The notes beneath the pieces were generated by a model. It had not been told where the DNA came from, ran no database searches, and saw only the letters and a list, made by a program, of their open reading frames with translations. A stretch of DNA of 51,466 nt from Vicinamibacterales bacterium (GTDB taxonomy: Bacteria; Acidobacteriota; Vicinamibacteria; Vicinamibacterales; UBA8438). Positions 33,617-42,438 of this stretch are shown in pieces; positions within the stretch are counted from its first letter, which is position 1, and the number at the start of each line of letters is the position of its first letter. Both the position numbers and the translations under genes were made by a program. The stretch lies in NCBI GenBank assembly GCA_937766455.1, contig CALLXD010000032.1, positions 1 through 51,466 on the forward strand. Direction: 5' to 3'.

Positions 33617-34831
33617 CTACCGCGGGTAGATCCAGGCACCGGCACCTAACCCGGTCTGATTGATCCAGGCTGGTGCTGACCCCGAGCCAGTGGGGCACAC
33701 GGCAAGGATGACGTCGATGATGTAGACCTCGTCGCTCCCCTCACTCTGACCAGCCCCGTAGTGGTAGTCTACGACGTCGACCGAGATGTGATTGCAGTCT
33801 CCCCGCTTGCAGTTCCAGGCCCAACGAGTGTCCTTCAGCCGTAGCCGCCTCACTACCTCATCCATGAAATCCCAGTTGCCTCCGTCTTCGATGCAGGAGT
33901 TGTAGAGCTCGTCTGGGAATTCTGCGGCGACAGCGTTGATAAGGGCTGATTCGTTCGGCAGCGGAAGCTTCTGACCGGGTGGTGGGTCAGCCGTGCGTGG
34001 CCCGCTACTGGTGCTGAACGTGAACGTGGAGATATCGGACCAGTCACTCACGACTGTCCCGTTCGTGGCCCGTGCGCGCCAGCCGTACACACCCGGCTGC
34101 AAGGCATCCTCGAACACCCCGCTGGTCGTGCCGCTTGCGCCCATCGCCACTTGGAACGTCGAGGGGCTGGACAGCAGCACGTCGTTGTCGATCTGATACT
34201 CGATGGCCACTGCGCCGGCACTCGGGGACACCGCTCCGTTGGTGACAATGAGATCCGGTCGGCTGGTCGAGACCTCGGAACCGTTGGCCGGCGATAAGGG
34301 GGTGGGTGCGCCGATCGTGACGAGGGTCGGCGTCAGGAACGACCACGCGTCAGACCACTTGCCATACTCATTACCAATACGCGCGCGCGCGCGCCACATG
34401 TATGTCGACGTTTGCTCGAGTTCGCCCGCGGGCACGGCATAGCTGGTAATACCGGGCGCTGCAATCACCGATCGGTTGTCGCCAACCGGCGCCATCAGCC
34501 CCCCTTCCATATTCTTAAAGAACTGGAAATCAACGGTCACGGGCTCACCTGCGTCTGGGATGAAGGTCGGCCGTGGACTGGCGACGGTGACCGTAGGAGT
34601 GAGCCCCACGGTTTCACTGTTGTTTGGCGGTGACTGCAGTGTGGGCGCTGCCACCTTCAACGTGACGAGACCGTCCGGCGGCAACGCCCTCAGCACATCG
34701 CCGAGCACGGCACCACCGGTGCTGCTGGGGGCCGCGGGGTTCGAACTGCCGCCACAACTGGAGATGAGGGCAACAAGCGTCAGTGCAACGAGCCCGTAGG
34801 CCCGCAATATATTTGTTCGGTTCATGAGCAT
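33617..34831 (-). CDS. Lipoprotein with two FN3/Ig-like modules and the same novel C-terminal domain
   Basis: 404 residues, GGAGG 12 bp before the ATG. The signal peptide ends in the lipobox LISSC followed by GGSS, so it is a lipoprotein. Two modules (about 60-175 and 178-285) share the MWRARAR / YGWRARA strand pattern with the lipoprotein at 29951. The 110-residue C-terminal domain is nearly identical to that neighbour, including NSCIEDGG, WNCKRGDCN, LAVCPTGSG and the ending GLGAGAWIYPR. The N-terminal halves of the two proteins are only distantly related. A run of CG dinucleotides (34380-34392) lies within the coding sequence. Surface role inferred; activity unknown. Confidence 0.8.
   Translation of the reverse strand: MLMNRTNILRAYGLVALTLVALISSCGGSSNPAAPSSTGGAVLGDVLRALPPDGLVTLKVAAPTLQSPPNNSETVGLTPTVTVASPRPTFIPDAGEPVTVDFQFFKNMEGGLMAPVGDNRSVIAAPGITSYAVPAGELEQTSTYMWRARARIGNEYGKWSDAWSFLTPTLVTIGAPTPLSPANGSEVSTSRPDLIVTNGAVSPSAGAVAIEYQIDNDVLLSSPSTFQVAMGASGTTSGVFEDALQPGVYGWRARATNGTVVSDWSDISTFTFSTSSGPRTADPPPGQKLPLPNESALINAVAAEFPDELYNSCIEDGGNWDFMDEVVRRLRLKDTRWAWNCKRGDCNHISVDVVDYHYGAGQSEGSDEVYIIDVILAVCPTGSGSAPAWINQTGLGAGAWIYPR
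33621..33965 (-). repeat. 345-bp near-identical repeat, copy B (lipoprotein C-terminal domain)
   Basis: Partner of 29958-30302. The first 200 or so bases differ at a single position, while most differences sit at the upstream end of the domain, where similarity stops abruptly at the linker. Confidence 0.9.
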
Positions 34832-34872
34832 GAGAGCGCGAATCCTCCACCTATGCCGTCGAAAAAGAGCCT

Positions 34873-34886
34873 TGACCGAACGGTCA
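34873..34886. promoter_or_regulatory. Operator-like inverted repeat upstream of the lipoprotein gene
   Basis: TGACCG (34873-34878), AA, CGGTCA (34881-34886): six-base arms around two bases, a layout used by many TetR-type regulators. It lies in the divergent region between the lipoprotein gene (start 34831) and the beta-barrel gene (start 35096). Which regulator would bind is unknown. Confidence 0.3.
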
Positions 34887-35095
34887 TTAAAGGGACCAGT
34901 GACGACAGCCTGTGATCATAACAGAAGCGCGGGGCGCTGATCCCATCCCGCGAGATGCACACATTTGCGTGGTCTGTCGCTGTGGGCTTGGAGGAGCGTG
35001 GCCCAGATGCTGTGTTAGTATCCGTGGTTGGTTGGCGCGGTGCGTCGGCCGCGTACGCGGACGGAACGGCGTTGCGAACCGAGGTGGACACTTAC

Positions 35096-35868
35096 ATGCA
35101 GCAAATCGGCAAAACTACGAGAGCAGCAATCGCGGCGGTCGGCACCGTCTTCGCGTTGGGTCTGACTACCGCACCTGTGGCCGAGGCGCAGGTGCTGCCG
35201 TGGGAAGACAACGGCTACGTGAGCATCAACTACGCGTACGAGGTGGCCGATCGGGCATTCGCCGAGAGCGTGACCGTGCCCATCTATGGGGAAACTGCGA
35301 CCTACTCGGCCAGCCATTCGAGTAGTGGTGGCGGCGGCTTCGACATCGGTGGTGGCGTGCGTGTCTGGGGCAACCTGGCGGCGGGCGTGGCGGTGACATC
35401 CTTTTCCAGCGCGAGTGCCGCTACCGTGTCTGGCACCGTGCCTCATCCCCTGTTCTTCAACCGTCCACGAACGGTAGGGGCTGACCTCCCGGCCTTGAAT
35501 ACAAGGAAACAGGCGTGCATCTCCACGCAGTGTGGGTCATGCCGATCACTGAGAAGATTATCGTGTCGGTGGCTGGAGGTCCGTCGTTCTTTAGCGTGGA
35601 CCAAGGATTGCTCTCGAGTGTGACGGTCGGCCAGGAAACTGCGCCGTTCAGTGCGGTGTCCGTTCTGCCGTCCTCCACGCAAGCGAGCGAGTTGGTGGTC
35701 GGTGGCAATGTCGGGGTCGACGTGAAGTACATGTTCACCGAGATGCTCGGCGGCGGTGTCTTTGTTCGCTGGGCCGGCGCGTCAGTCGACTTACCGACGA
35801 CTGGCGGCGTGCAGTCGATTGATGTGGGTGGCGTGCAGTCTGGCGTCGGTCTCCGGATCGCGTTCTAG
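35096..35868 (+). CDS. Outer-membrane beta-barrel protein (frameshifted)
   Basis: From the ATG at 35096 (GAGG 11 bp upstream) a signal peptide ends near AEAQ/VLP, followed by NGYVSINYAYEVADR and alternating beta strands including GGGFDIGGGVRVWGNLAAGV. The frame breaks after GADLP; adding one C to the CCC at 35488-35490 joins it to PGLEYKETGVHLHAVW and then MPITEKIIVSVAGGPSFF, and on to the end GVGLRIAF, a typical barrel terminus. The whole would be about 257 residues, in the size range of small OmpA/OmpW-like barrels. It is divergent from the lipoprotein gene. Confidence 0.72.
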
Positions 35869-35985
35869 CGGGCGGTTGCGTTGATGCGGGCCCGTGGCGG
35901 CAGACAGCCCCGGGTAGCGTTCGCGTGTTTGCCAGCTCGCCCTGGGGTGACGCAACGTGGCCCCGGTGCATGTCTCTTTGATCAG

Positions 35986-36029
35986 GCTGTCGCCGGTGGC
36001 GCGCTGTGACGCGGGCCACCGGCGACAGC
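35986..36029 (+). terminator. Strong hairpin between the barrel gene and the glycosyltransferase gene
   Basis: Perfect 15-bp arms GCTGTCGCCGGTGGC (35986-36000) and its complement (36015-36029) around a 14-base loop that can itself pair (GCG/CGC). It lies 118 bp after the barrel stop and 85 bp before the next gene. No T tract, so it may be a Rho-dependent or processing element. Confidence 0.4.
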
Positions 36030-36113
36030 GTCGCCTCTGACGTGTCCCACTGGACCTGTCGTGCCGGCGCGCGGACACGTTCCCCGAGTAGCGCTGGGGT
36101 CCCACCGAAGAAA

Positions 36114-37353
36114 GTGAATACCGCTCCCCGCATCTTGATGCTCGCCCCGGAGCCGTTCTTTGAGCCCCGCGGCACGCCGTTCAGCGAGTATCACCGGATC
36201 AAGGCACTTGTCGAACTCGGGTATGAGATCGATCTGGTGACTTATCCGGTCGGGCAGGACGTCCACCTGCCGAATTTGCGTATCTATCGATGCGCGCGGC
36301 CACCATTTGTCAGACGCGTGGCTATCGGTCCATCGTTTCGCAAGATTTTGCTGGATCTCTTGTTGGCCCTTCACCGCGTTCAGGCGCGCGCGGCCGGGGC
36401 GGTATGACGCGATCCACTCACACGAAGAGGCTGGCCTTATCGGCGTCTGGTTGGCTCGGCGCCTTGGCATTCCTCACCTCTACGACATGCACTCGAGTTT
36501 GCCGCAGCAGCTGGCGAACTTCAGCTACTCCCGGTCGAAGCTCATCCGATGGTGCTTTGAGCGATCAGAGCAGGCCATGCTCGATGGGTCACAGGTGGTC
36601 ATCACTATCTGCCCGGCCCTGCAAGAAACGGCCGTCGCCACCGGTGCCGGCGATCGGGCGATTCTGATCGAGAACGTCATGGGCGGCGACGTCGAGCCTG
36701 TCGCGGACGTGATCCCGGTGCGCGAGCGATGGGATATCGGTGCGGGGGCGCCGCTGGTCCTCTATACCGGCACATTCGAATCGTACCAGGGCCTCGATCT
36801 CTTGTTCGCGGCAGCCTCGCATTTGGCCACGACACACCCCGAGGCCCGAGTGCTTGTGGTCGGCGGGAATCCTGACCAGGTTGCTGCCGCCAAGGCGGCG
36901 GCCGAGCGGACGGGCGCTCCACTGGTGTTTACGGGACGTCGGCCGGCCCACGAGATCCCTGCCTTCGTGTCGGCATGCGATGTGCTGGCATCGCCGCGTA
37001 TCGCTGGAACAAACACTCCATTGAAGATCTACTCGTACCTGCGGTCAGGTCGGCCAATCGTGGCGACCGATCTGCGTACCCATACGCAGGTACTCGAACC
37101 TGGGACCGCGGTGCTGACGCCACCGGACCCGGCGGCGTTCGCCACGGCTCTGGCGCGGCTGCTCGACGATCCGGACGAGCGCCGACGGATCGCCGCCGCC
37201 GCCGCGGCCCTCGCCGCGGACAAATACAGCCGGGCCTCGTACCTCGCACGTACGCGCGAGGCGTACGACCGGCTGCTCGGTGCTGGGGCGGCGTCTCGAC
37301 CCACCGGCGGGTCTGGAGCGCGGGGCGAGACCGGACCGGTGGCCACCTTGTGA
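36114..37353 (+). CDS. Glycosyltransferase family 4 protein (frameshifted)
   Basis: Starts at GTG 36114 (VNTAPRILMLAPEPFF). The N-terminal domain has EPRGTPFSEYHRIKALVELG, the acceptor-side block of GT4 enzymes. The frame breaks at GGGG (36397-36400); removing one G joins QARAAG to RYDAIHSHEEAG. The C-terminal GT-B domain has LVLYTGTFESYQGLD and DVLASPRIAGTNTPLKIYSY with the nucleotide-sugar-binding region. Total about 410 residues. Retaining sugar transfer to a lipid-linked or polymer acceptor in the cytoplasm is expected. Its stop overlaps the start of the epimerase-like gene. Confidence 0.82.
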
Positions 37354-38329
37354 GGGTGCTGGTCACCGGGGCCACCGGGTTTACCGGCGGCTGGCTGGCT
37401 CGTCACCTCATTCGGACCGGTGACAGCGTGCGCGCACTCGTGCGGCCCGCGAGCCGCGAGGCGGCGGACGGGCTGGTGAGCACGGGGGTTGATGTCCAGG
37501 AGGGCGACCTCAGCGACGCGGCGTCACTGGCGGCGGCCTGTAAGGGGGTCGAGGTCGTGTATCACATCGCGGCCAGCTACCGCGCGGCTGGACAGCCGGC
37601 GTCGGTGTATCGAGACGTGAACACCGAGGGCACCCGTCGGCTGCTCGCCGCCGCCGAGGCGAGCGGTGTCCGGCGCTTCGTGCACTGCAGCACCGGCGGC
37701 GTGCATGGGCACATCGAGCACCCTCCGGCCACTGAGGACGCACCGCTAGCACCGGGTGACGTGTATCAGGAAACCAAGCTCGAGGGCGAGCGCGTGGCCC
37801 GTGCGGCGGGAGCGTCGGGTCGTGTCGAGGTGGTGGTGGCGCGACCTATCGGTATCTACGGGCCGGGCGATACCCGGTTCTTGAAGCTCTTCCGTCTCGC
37901 CACCGGTCATGTGATGCTGGGCGCCGGGGCGGCCTATTATCATCTAACGTTCGTGGAAGACTGGTCGAAGGGTTCCGTCTGTGCGGGACGGTGCCGGAGG
38001 CGGCAGGGCGGACCTATTTGCTGGCCGGACGCCGATACACGACGCTCAAGGAGCTCGTCGCGATGATTGCGTCGGAACTCGGGACGGAGTCGCCACGGCT
38101 GACGCTTCCGGTGTGGCCTGTCTGGTTGGCCGGCGCGCTGTGCGAACTCGTGTGTGTGCCTCTGCGGGTCGAGCCGCCGCTGTATCGACGTCGCGTCGAG
38201 TTCTTCACGAAGAGCCGTGCGTTCGACGCGTCGCGGGCAGGACGCGAGCTGGGTTTCTCGCCGCACGTGGAACTGGAAGAGGGCATCCATCGCACCGCCG
38301 TCTGGTATCGCGAGCAGGGGCTGCTCTGA
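37350..38329 (+). CDS. NAD-dependent epimerase/dehydratase, extended SDR (frameshifted)
   Basis: GTG start overlaps the glycosyltransferase stop (GTGA). The Rossmann motif is VRVLVTGATGFTGGWLARHL (GxxGxxG), then YHIAASYR, the catalytic Ser in FVHCSTGGVHGH, and YQETK (YxxxK) at the active site. After FVED the frame breaks; one missing C near 37961 restores LVEGFRLCGTVPEAAGRTYL. The restored protein of about 326 residues resembles the dihydroflavonol reductase/HpnA-like sugar epimerases. Neighbours suggest that it makes a nucleotide sugar or modifies a lipid-linked sugar. Confidence 0.82.
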
Positions 38330-38363
38330 ATGAACGCGCCGTCAGGATCGGTAGCCGAAGGCC

Positions 38364-39572
38364 ATGCGTAAATTGAATGTTGTCCATATTTGCGACCACC
38401 TCGGGTGGACCGGGTCGCGCATGCATGGGGTCAAGCGACTGTTCGCCTGGATGATCCCGCGCTTCGACCCTGAACGGTTCACCGTGTCGCTCATCAGTTT
38501 GCGGGGCCAGGACGAGTCGGAAGACAACCTGGAGCGGTTCGGCATAGATGTCACCTATCTCGGGCGTGGCAAGTTCGATCCCCGGACGCTGCCGGCGCTG
38601 CTGCGCGTGCTGGAGGAGAAGCAGGCGGACATTCTGCACATGCACGGGTACGGAGCGACCACGTTCGGTCGAATTGCGGCTGCGTGGCGCCGCACGCCGA
38701 CCGTGCTGCACGAGCACGCAAACCTGACGTCGACCCCCTGGTTTCAGCAGGTGGCTGACGAGCTGCTGCTACCGTTTACAGACTTGGCGATTGCGGTGTC
38801 CCGTTCGACGGCGGACTTCGTGATTCAAGCCCGGCGCATTCCGGCCGACCTGACGCGGGTCGTGTATCTGGGGGCCCCGGCCAGCGAGTTCGGGCGGGTG
38901 CGGACAGACGGCGAGGTCAGCGAGGCGAGAGCTGCGCTTGGTGTGCCAGAGAGCTGCTTCGCCTTTGGGACAGTGACCCGGCTGATGCCGTCCAAGGGAA
39001 ACCAGTATCTGATCGACGCGATCCCGCGAGTACTTGCGACGGAGCCGAACAGTCACTGCTACATCGTTGGCGAGGGCGAACTTCAGGGCGCGCTTGAAGC
39101 CCAGGCCCACACGCTGGGGCTCACAGACAAGGTAACGTTCGTGGGGTTCATGCGCGACGTGTCGCTGGCGTATGCCGCCCTGGACCTCGTCGTGTTCCCG
39201 TCCCTCTGGGAGGGCACACCCCTGACCGCGTTCGAAGCGCTGGCGATGGGGCGGCCGATCCTCGCGACCGATTGCGACGGACTACTCGACATTCTCACGC
39301 CAGAGGTTGACGCGAGGATCGTCCCGCGACGGGACGCCAATGCGCTGGCGGACGCGATTCTGGCGCTTCACGCCGACTCAGCGGCGCGCGACCGCTTGGG
39401 GCGTGCCGCGCGTACCACTGGCGCTGCGTACGACATTGACCGATTCGTACGCAAGATGGAGCGGTTGTACGACGTGATGCATGAGGTGTCCCGTCGTACG
39501 CATCGGGAAGGGGTGGCGAAGTCCGACCTGAGTTTTCTGGCGCGCGACGCGCATCCACCCGATGGTGCGTAG
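38364..39572 (+). CDS. Glycosyltransferase family 4 protein
   Basis: 402 residues, intact GT-B fold. The N-terminal domain begins NVVHICDHLGWTGSRMHGVK (Gly-rich donor loop) with DILHMHGYGATTFG. The C-terminal domain has FGTVTRLMPSKGNQYLIDAI, YIVGEGEL, VTFVGFMRDV and the E-x7-E region VFPSLWEGTPLTAFEALAMG. Family members move activated hexoses onto growing surface glycans. It starts 34 bp after the epimerase-like gene. Its stop codon abuts the end of the methyltransferase gene on the opposite strand. Confidence 0.9.
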   Translation: MRKLNVVHICDHLGWTGSRMHGVKRLFAWMIPRFDPERFTVSLISLRGQDESEDNLERFGIDVTYLGRGKFDPRTLPALLRVLEEKQADILHMHGYGATTFGRIAAAWRRTPTVLHEHANLTSTPWFQQVADELLLPFTDLAIAVSRSTADFVIQARRIPADLTRVVYLGAPASEFGRVRTDGEVSEARAALGVPESCFAFGTVTRLMPSKGNQYLIDAIPRVLATEPNSHCYIVGEGELQGALEAQAHTLGLTDKVTFVGFMRDVSLAYAALDLVVFPSLWEGTPLTAFEALAMGRPILATDCDGLLDILTPEVDARIVPRRDANALADAILALHADSAARDRLGRAARTTGAAYDIDRFVRKMERLYDVMHEVSRRTHREGVAKSDLSFLARDAHPPDGA

Positions 39573-40290
39573 CTAGTCGGTGGTGGGGCGTGAAGATCAT
39601 CCAGTCGTGACACTCGCGGGGACGAGTGCTGGTGATGAGCGCGGTGTAATCAGGGAGCGTCACCGCTGTCAGTCCGTGCCGGGCGGCGGCGTCCTCCACC
39701 GTCGAGAGCTTGAATCGAGAAATGCCGGGATACACCCACTCTTCGTCCCTGGAGTCGTCTTCGTTCGGCGCTGGGGCGCTGCCGTATGCGTTGCCTTCCG
39801 CGAGGTAGATGGAGGCGAGGACGCGACCTGTGGGAGCCAGAACCTTCGCGACGCCCTGGAGAAACTGATCCAGTTGCCAATGCGCGCAGTGTGACAGGAC
39901 CGAATGCGACAGCACATAGTCGAAGGCCACGCCCAGAGAGCTCGCGTCGAACGTGTTCACATGGAGAAACCGGGCCCGTTTATCCGTGACCAGCTGTTCA
40001 ACGTCGGGTTCGTCCCTCGCGGTCTGCACGAGCCATGCGTTGGGGTCGACTCCGACGTAGTGACTCTCATCGAGGTAGCGTATGAGCTGTCTGCCGGCGT
40101 GCAGGCAGCCGCATCCGACTTCCAAGACCCGCGACGACGGCACGCATCCTTCACGCTTGAGAATCTCGAATTGCAGTTGCCCGCTCACCTCGTCGGTGTC
40201 GACATCACGCCGGGCGAGCGTCGGGTGGCGCACCACCGGACCAACGATTTGAGCGATCTGCCTGGTGATTCTTATTTTTCCGAACGCCAT
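39573..40290 (-). CDS. SAM-dependent methyltransferase (frameshift near the 3' end)
   Basis: Starts at the ATG at 40290 (MAFGKIRITRQI) with AAGG six bases upstream. The AdoMet site is RVLEVGCGCLHAGRQLIRYL with HYVGVDPN as motif II, then DYVLSHSVLSHCAHWQLDQF and LAPTGRVLASIYLAEG. The apparent frame runs 278 bp into the antisense of the glycosyltransferase gene; removing one G from GGGG at 39585-39588 puts a stop at 39573-39575, exactly next to the neighbour's stop, giving about 238 residues. That repair is inferred. It is the only minus-strand gene within the plus-strand glycan block. Confidence 0.75.
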
Positions 40291-40374
40291 GAGAGACCTT
40301 TCGCAGAGCGGCATCGAGTCGGTCGCACGTGGCGTGGCCTGTGGCGTCGACCCGTGAACGTGGGACCTGGATGG

Positions 40375-40380
40375 ATTATA
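40375..40380 (-). promoter_or_regulatory. -10 box for the minus-strand methyltransferase
   Basis: A perfect TATAAT on the minus strand, 85 bp before the ATG at 40290. No good -35 is seen at 16 to 18 bp, so this is only suggestive. Confidence 0.3.
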
Positions 40381-40517
40381 GGAATTCATGACGGAGAGCT
40401 CCAGAAGAGGCGTCATCCGTCGTGCCTCTGCCGCGCGACTCCCGTGGCCGACTCTCCGGGAGCGCCAAGGCTGTGGTGGATGCGTACCGATCTCCCGGCG
40501 TCGCGAGTCGGGACACT

Positions 40518-42428
40518 ATGATGGACCGGATGAACCCGCCCCGCGCTGACGCAGTCGCCCCACCGGTCTCCATTCGGGCCGGGCTGCGCGACCCCCGGCG
40601 TGATCGCCGCCTTGGCCGTCTTCGTGCTCGGGTCCATCCTCGCGCTGTCCATCGACGCGCCCCGAACGTTGCGCGGCATCAAGGGCGACGAGGCCACCTA
40701 CATTGCCATGGCGATGAGTCTCGCCTATGACGGTGATCTGGTCTACGTCAGCGAGGACGAGGAACGGTTCTTCGCGACATACGGTGGAGGGCCCCAGGGG
40801 ATCTATCTCAAGAAGGGGGTCAAGTCATTCTTCGAGATTGACTCGGTATTCCCCTATATCCATCGCGGCACGTACCCCGAGGGACGGGAGGACCGGCTCT
40901 TCTTCGCCAAGGCATACATGTCGTCGGTCTTCGCCGCGCCGTTCGTGCGGCTGGCCGGCGTCAAGGGCATCGTCTGGTTCAATGTCACGCTATTGGCGGT
41001 CGTGCTGCTGTGTGGCTATCGCTTCGTCGCGGCCCGGGCTCCGACCGGCACGGCGCTGATGTACGTGTTGGCGTTCTTTGGCGCGTCTATCGTGCCGCTG
41101 TATGTGGTCTGGTTGACGGCGGAGGTTTTCAACCTGGCGGTCGTCTTTTTCGCCTATTTCCTCTGGTTCTACAAAGAAGTCGCGCCCGCACCGACCACGC
41201 GGTTCGGTCGGTGGCTTCGCAGTCCATCGAGCGACATCGCGGCCGCGGTCCTGCTTGGGTTGGTGGTGTTCTCCAAGCTCATGCCCGCCGTGCTGGTCGT
41301 CCCGCCCGTGTTGCATCTCTGGCGACAACGTCGATTCCGCCACGGGCTGGCGGTCGGGTTCGTGGCCGCCGGCGTCTCGTGGGCCGCGTTTGGACTCAAT
41401 GGCGCGATTACCGGTGAATTCAACTATCAGGGGGGGCTGGACCGCAGGTATGTGGCCGGCGAGTTTCCATTCGAGCCTGGGTCTGAGTGGGATGAGGTGG
41501 GTCTGAGCGTGTCGACCGATGGGCTCGTGGTGGAGGAGCCGCTCGGGTTTGTCGGCAACTTGGTGCTGCTGCCGCGCAACATGGCCTACTTCCTGTTCGG
41601 GAGGCACTTCGGCTTCGTCCCGTTTTTCTTTCCGGGTGTGTTGGCGGTCGTGCTGTTGTGGCGGGCGCGCCGCGAGGCGCTCGAGTGGCAGTGGGTGACG
41701 CTCGCAACCGCGGTGTTCGTCGCGATCTTCCTCGCGGCGTGGATGCCGAATACCTGGTCCGGTGGCGGTGGCCCAACGGAAATCGGTACTACCTGACGGT
41801 CTACGCGCTGTTCTTCTTTCTCACGCCACCTCTCCGCGGGCCGGCTCCCGCCATGGCGGCGGCCGTGGGAGGATGGCTGTTCGTCGGACAGATTCTGATC
41901 AATCCGTTCGTGTCGGCCAAGGAGCCCTACCTGGCTCCGGAGAGAGGGCTCTTCCGGCTGCTGCCGGTTGAACTGACCATGGTCCGCGATCTCCCGATTG
42001 CCCTGGATCAGCCGCGCGCTCGTGTGCTCTATGGCCACAGCCCATTGGTGCAACTCTACTTTCTCGACCGCAATGCGTCGTTGCCTGAGCCACCCGGTAT
42101 CTGGATTCATGGCGACCGGCGGGCCGATATCATCGTGCGAAACTCCTACGCGCTCGAGACCATCACCATTACGGCTGAGTCGCCAGTGTCGGCCGAGTTG
42201 TCGATTGACATCGGCGGCCGTGACGGGCGGATCTCATTGGAGCCAGGCGTGCCGGGGTCGGTCACGATTCGCCCGCGCGGGGTGAACTCGCGCAACAGTT
42301 GGGCGTACCTGATGCAAGTGCGGGCGACCGGCGGGTTTGTGCCGAAGCTGGTCGACCCCGAGTCCGAGGACGGGCGCTACTTGAGTGCGGCCATCAGCCT
42401 GACGGCGACTCCGGTGAGCGCGCCGTAA
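40518..42428 (+). CDS. GT-C-like integral membrane protein with C-terminal beta domain (two frameshifts)
   Basis: About 635 residues after repair. The N-terminus (ATG 40518, MMDRMNPPRA) joins TM1 (GVIAALAVFVLGSILALSID) if one C is removed from CCCCC at 40592-40596; otherwise a GTG at 40600 starts the protein. The first loop carries GDEATYIAMAMSLAYDGDL, like the Asp/Glu catalytic loop of GT-C/PMT-type transferases. Ten or so TM helices follow. At 41771-41780 one missing G restores GGGGPTGNRYYLTVYALFFF, joining the second half. A soluble beta-rich C-terminus (about 130 residues) ends the protein. Likely transfers a sugar from a polyprenyl donor outside the membrane. Confidence 0.72.
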
Positions 42429-42438
42429 TGGGAGTCAC

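Noticed and set aside
34380..34392. CG dinucleotide run as a possible Z-DNA or slippage site
   Set aside because: It encodes the Arg-Ala-Arg-Ala part of the conserved WRARAR strand of an FN3-like module and is explained by codon use.
36975..37349. Upstream in-frame extension of the epimerase-like gene
   Set aside because: It overlaps the glycosyltransferase in another frame and lacks similarity to the SDR family; the Rossmann motif begins at the GTG at 37350.
39295..39572. C-terminal extension of the minus-strand methyltransferase into the glycosyltransferase gene
   Set aside because: The tail is Arg/Pro/Ser-rich antisense sequence. A one-base repair at 39585-39588 gives a stop that abuts the neighbour's stop.
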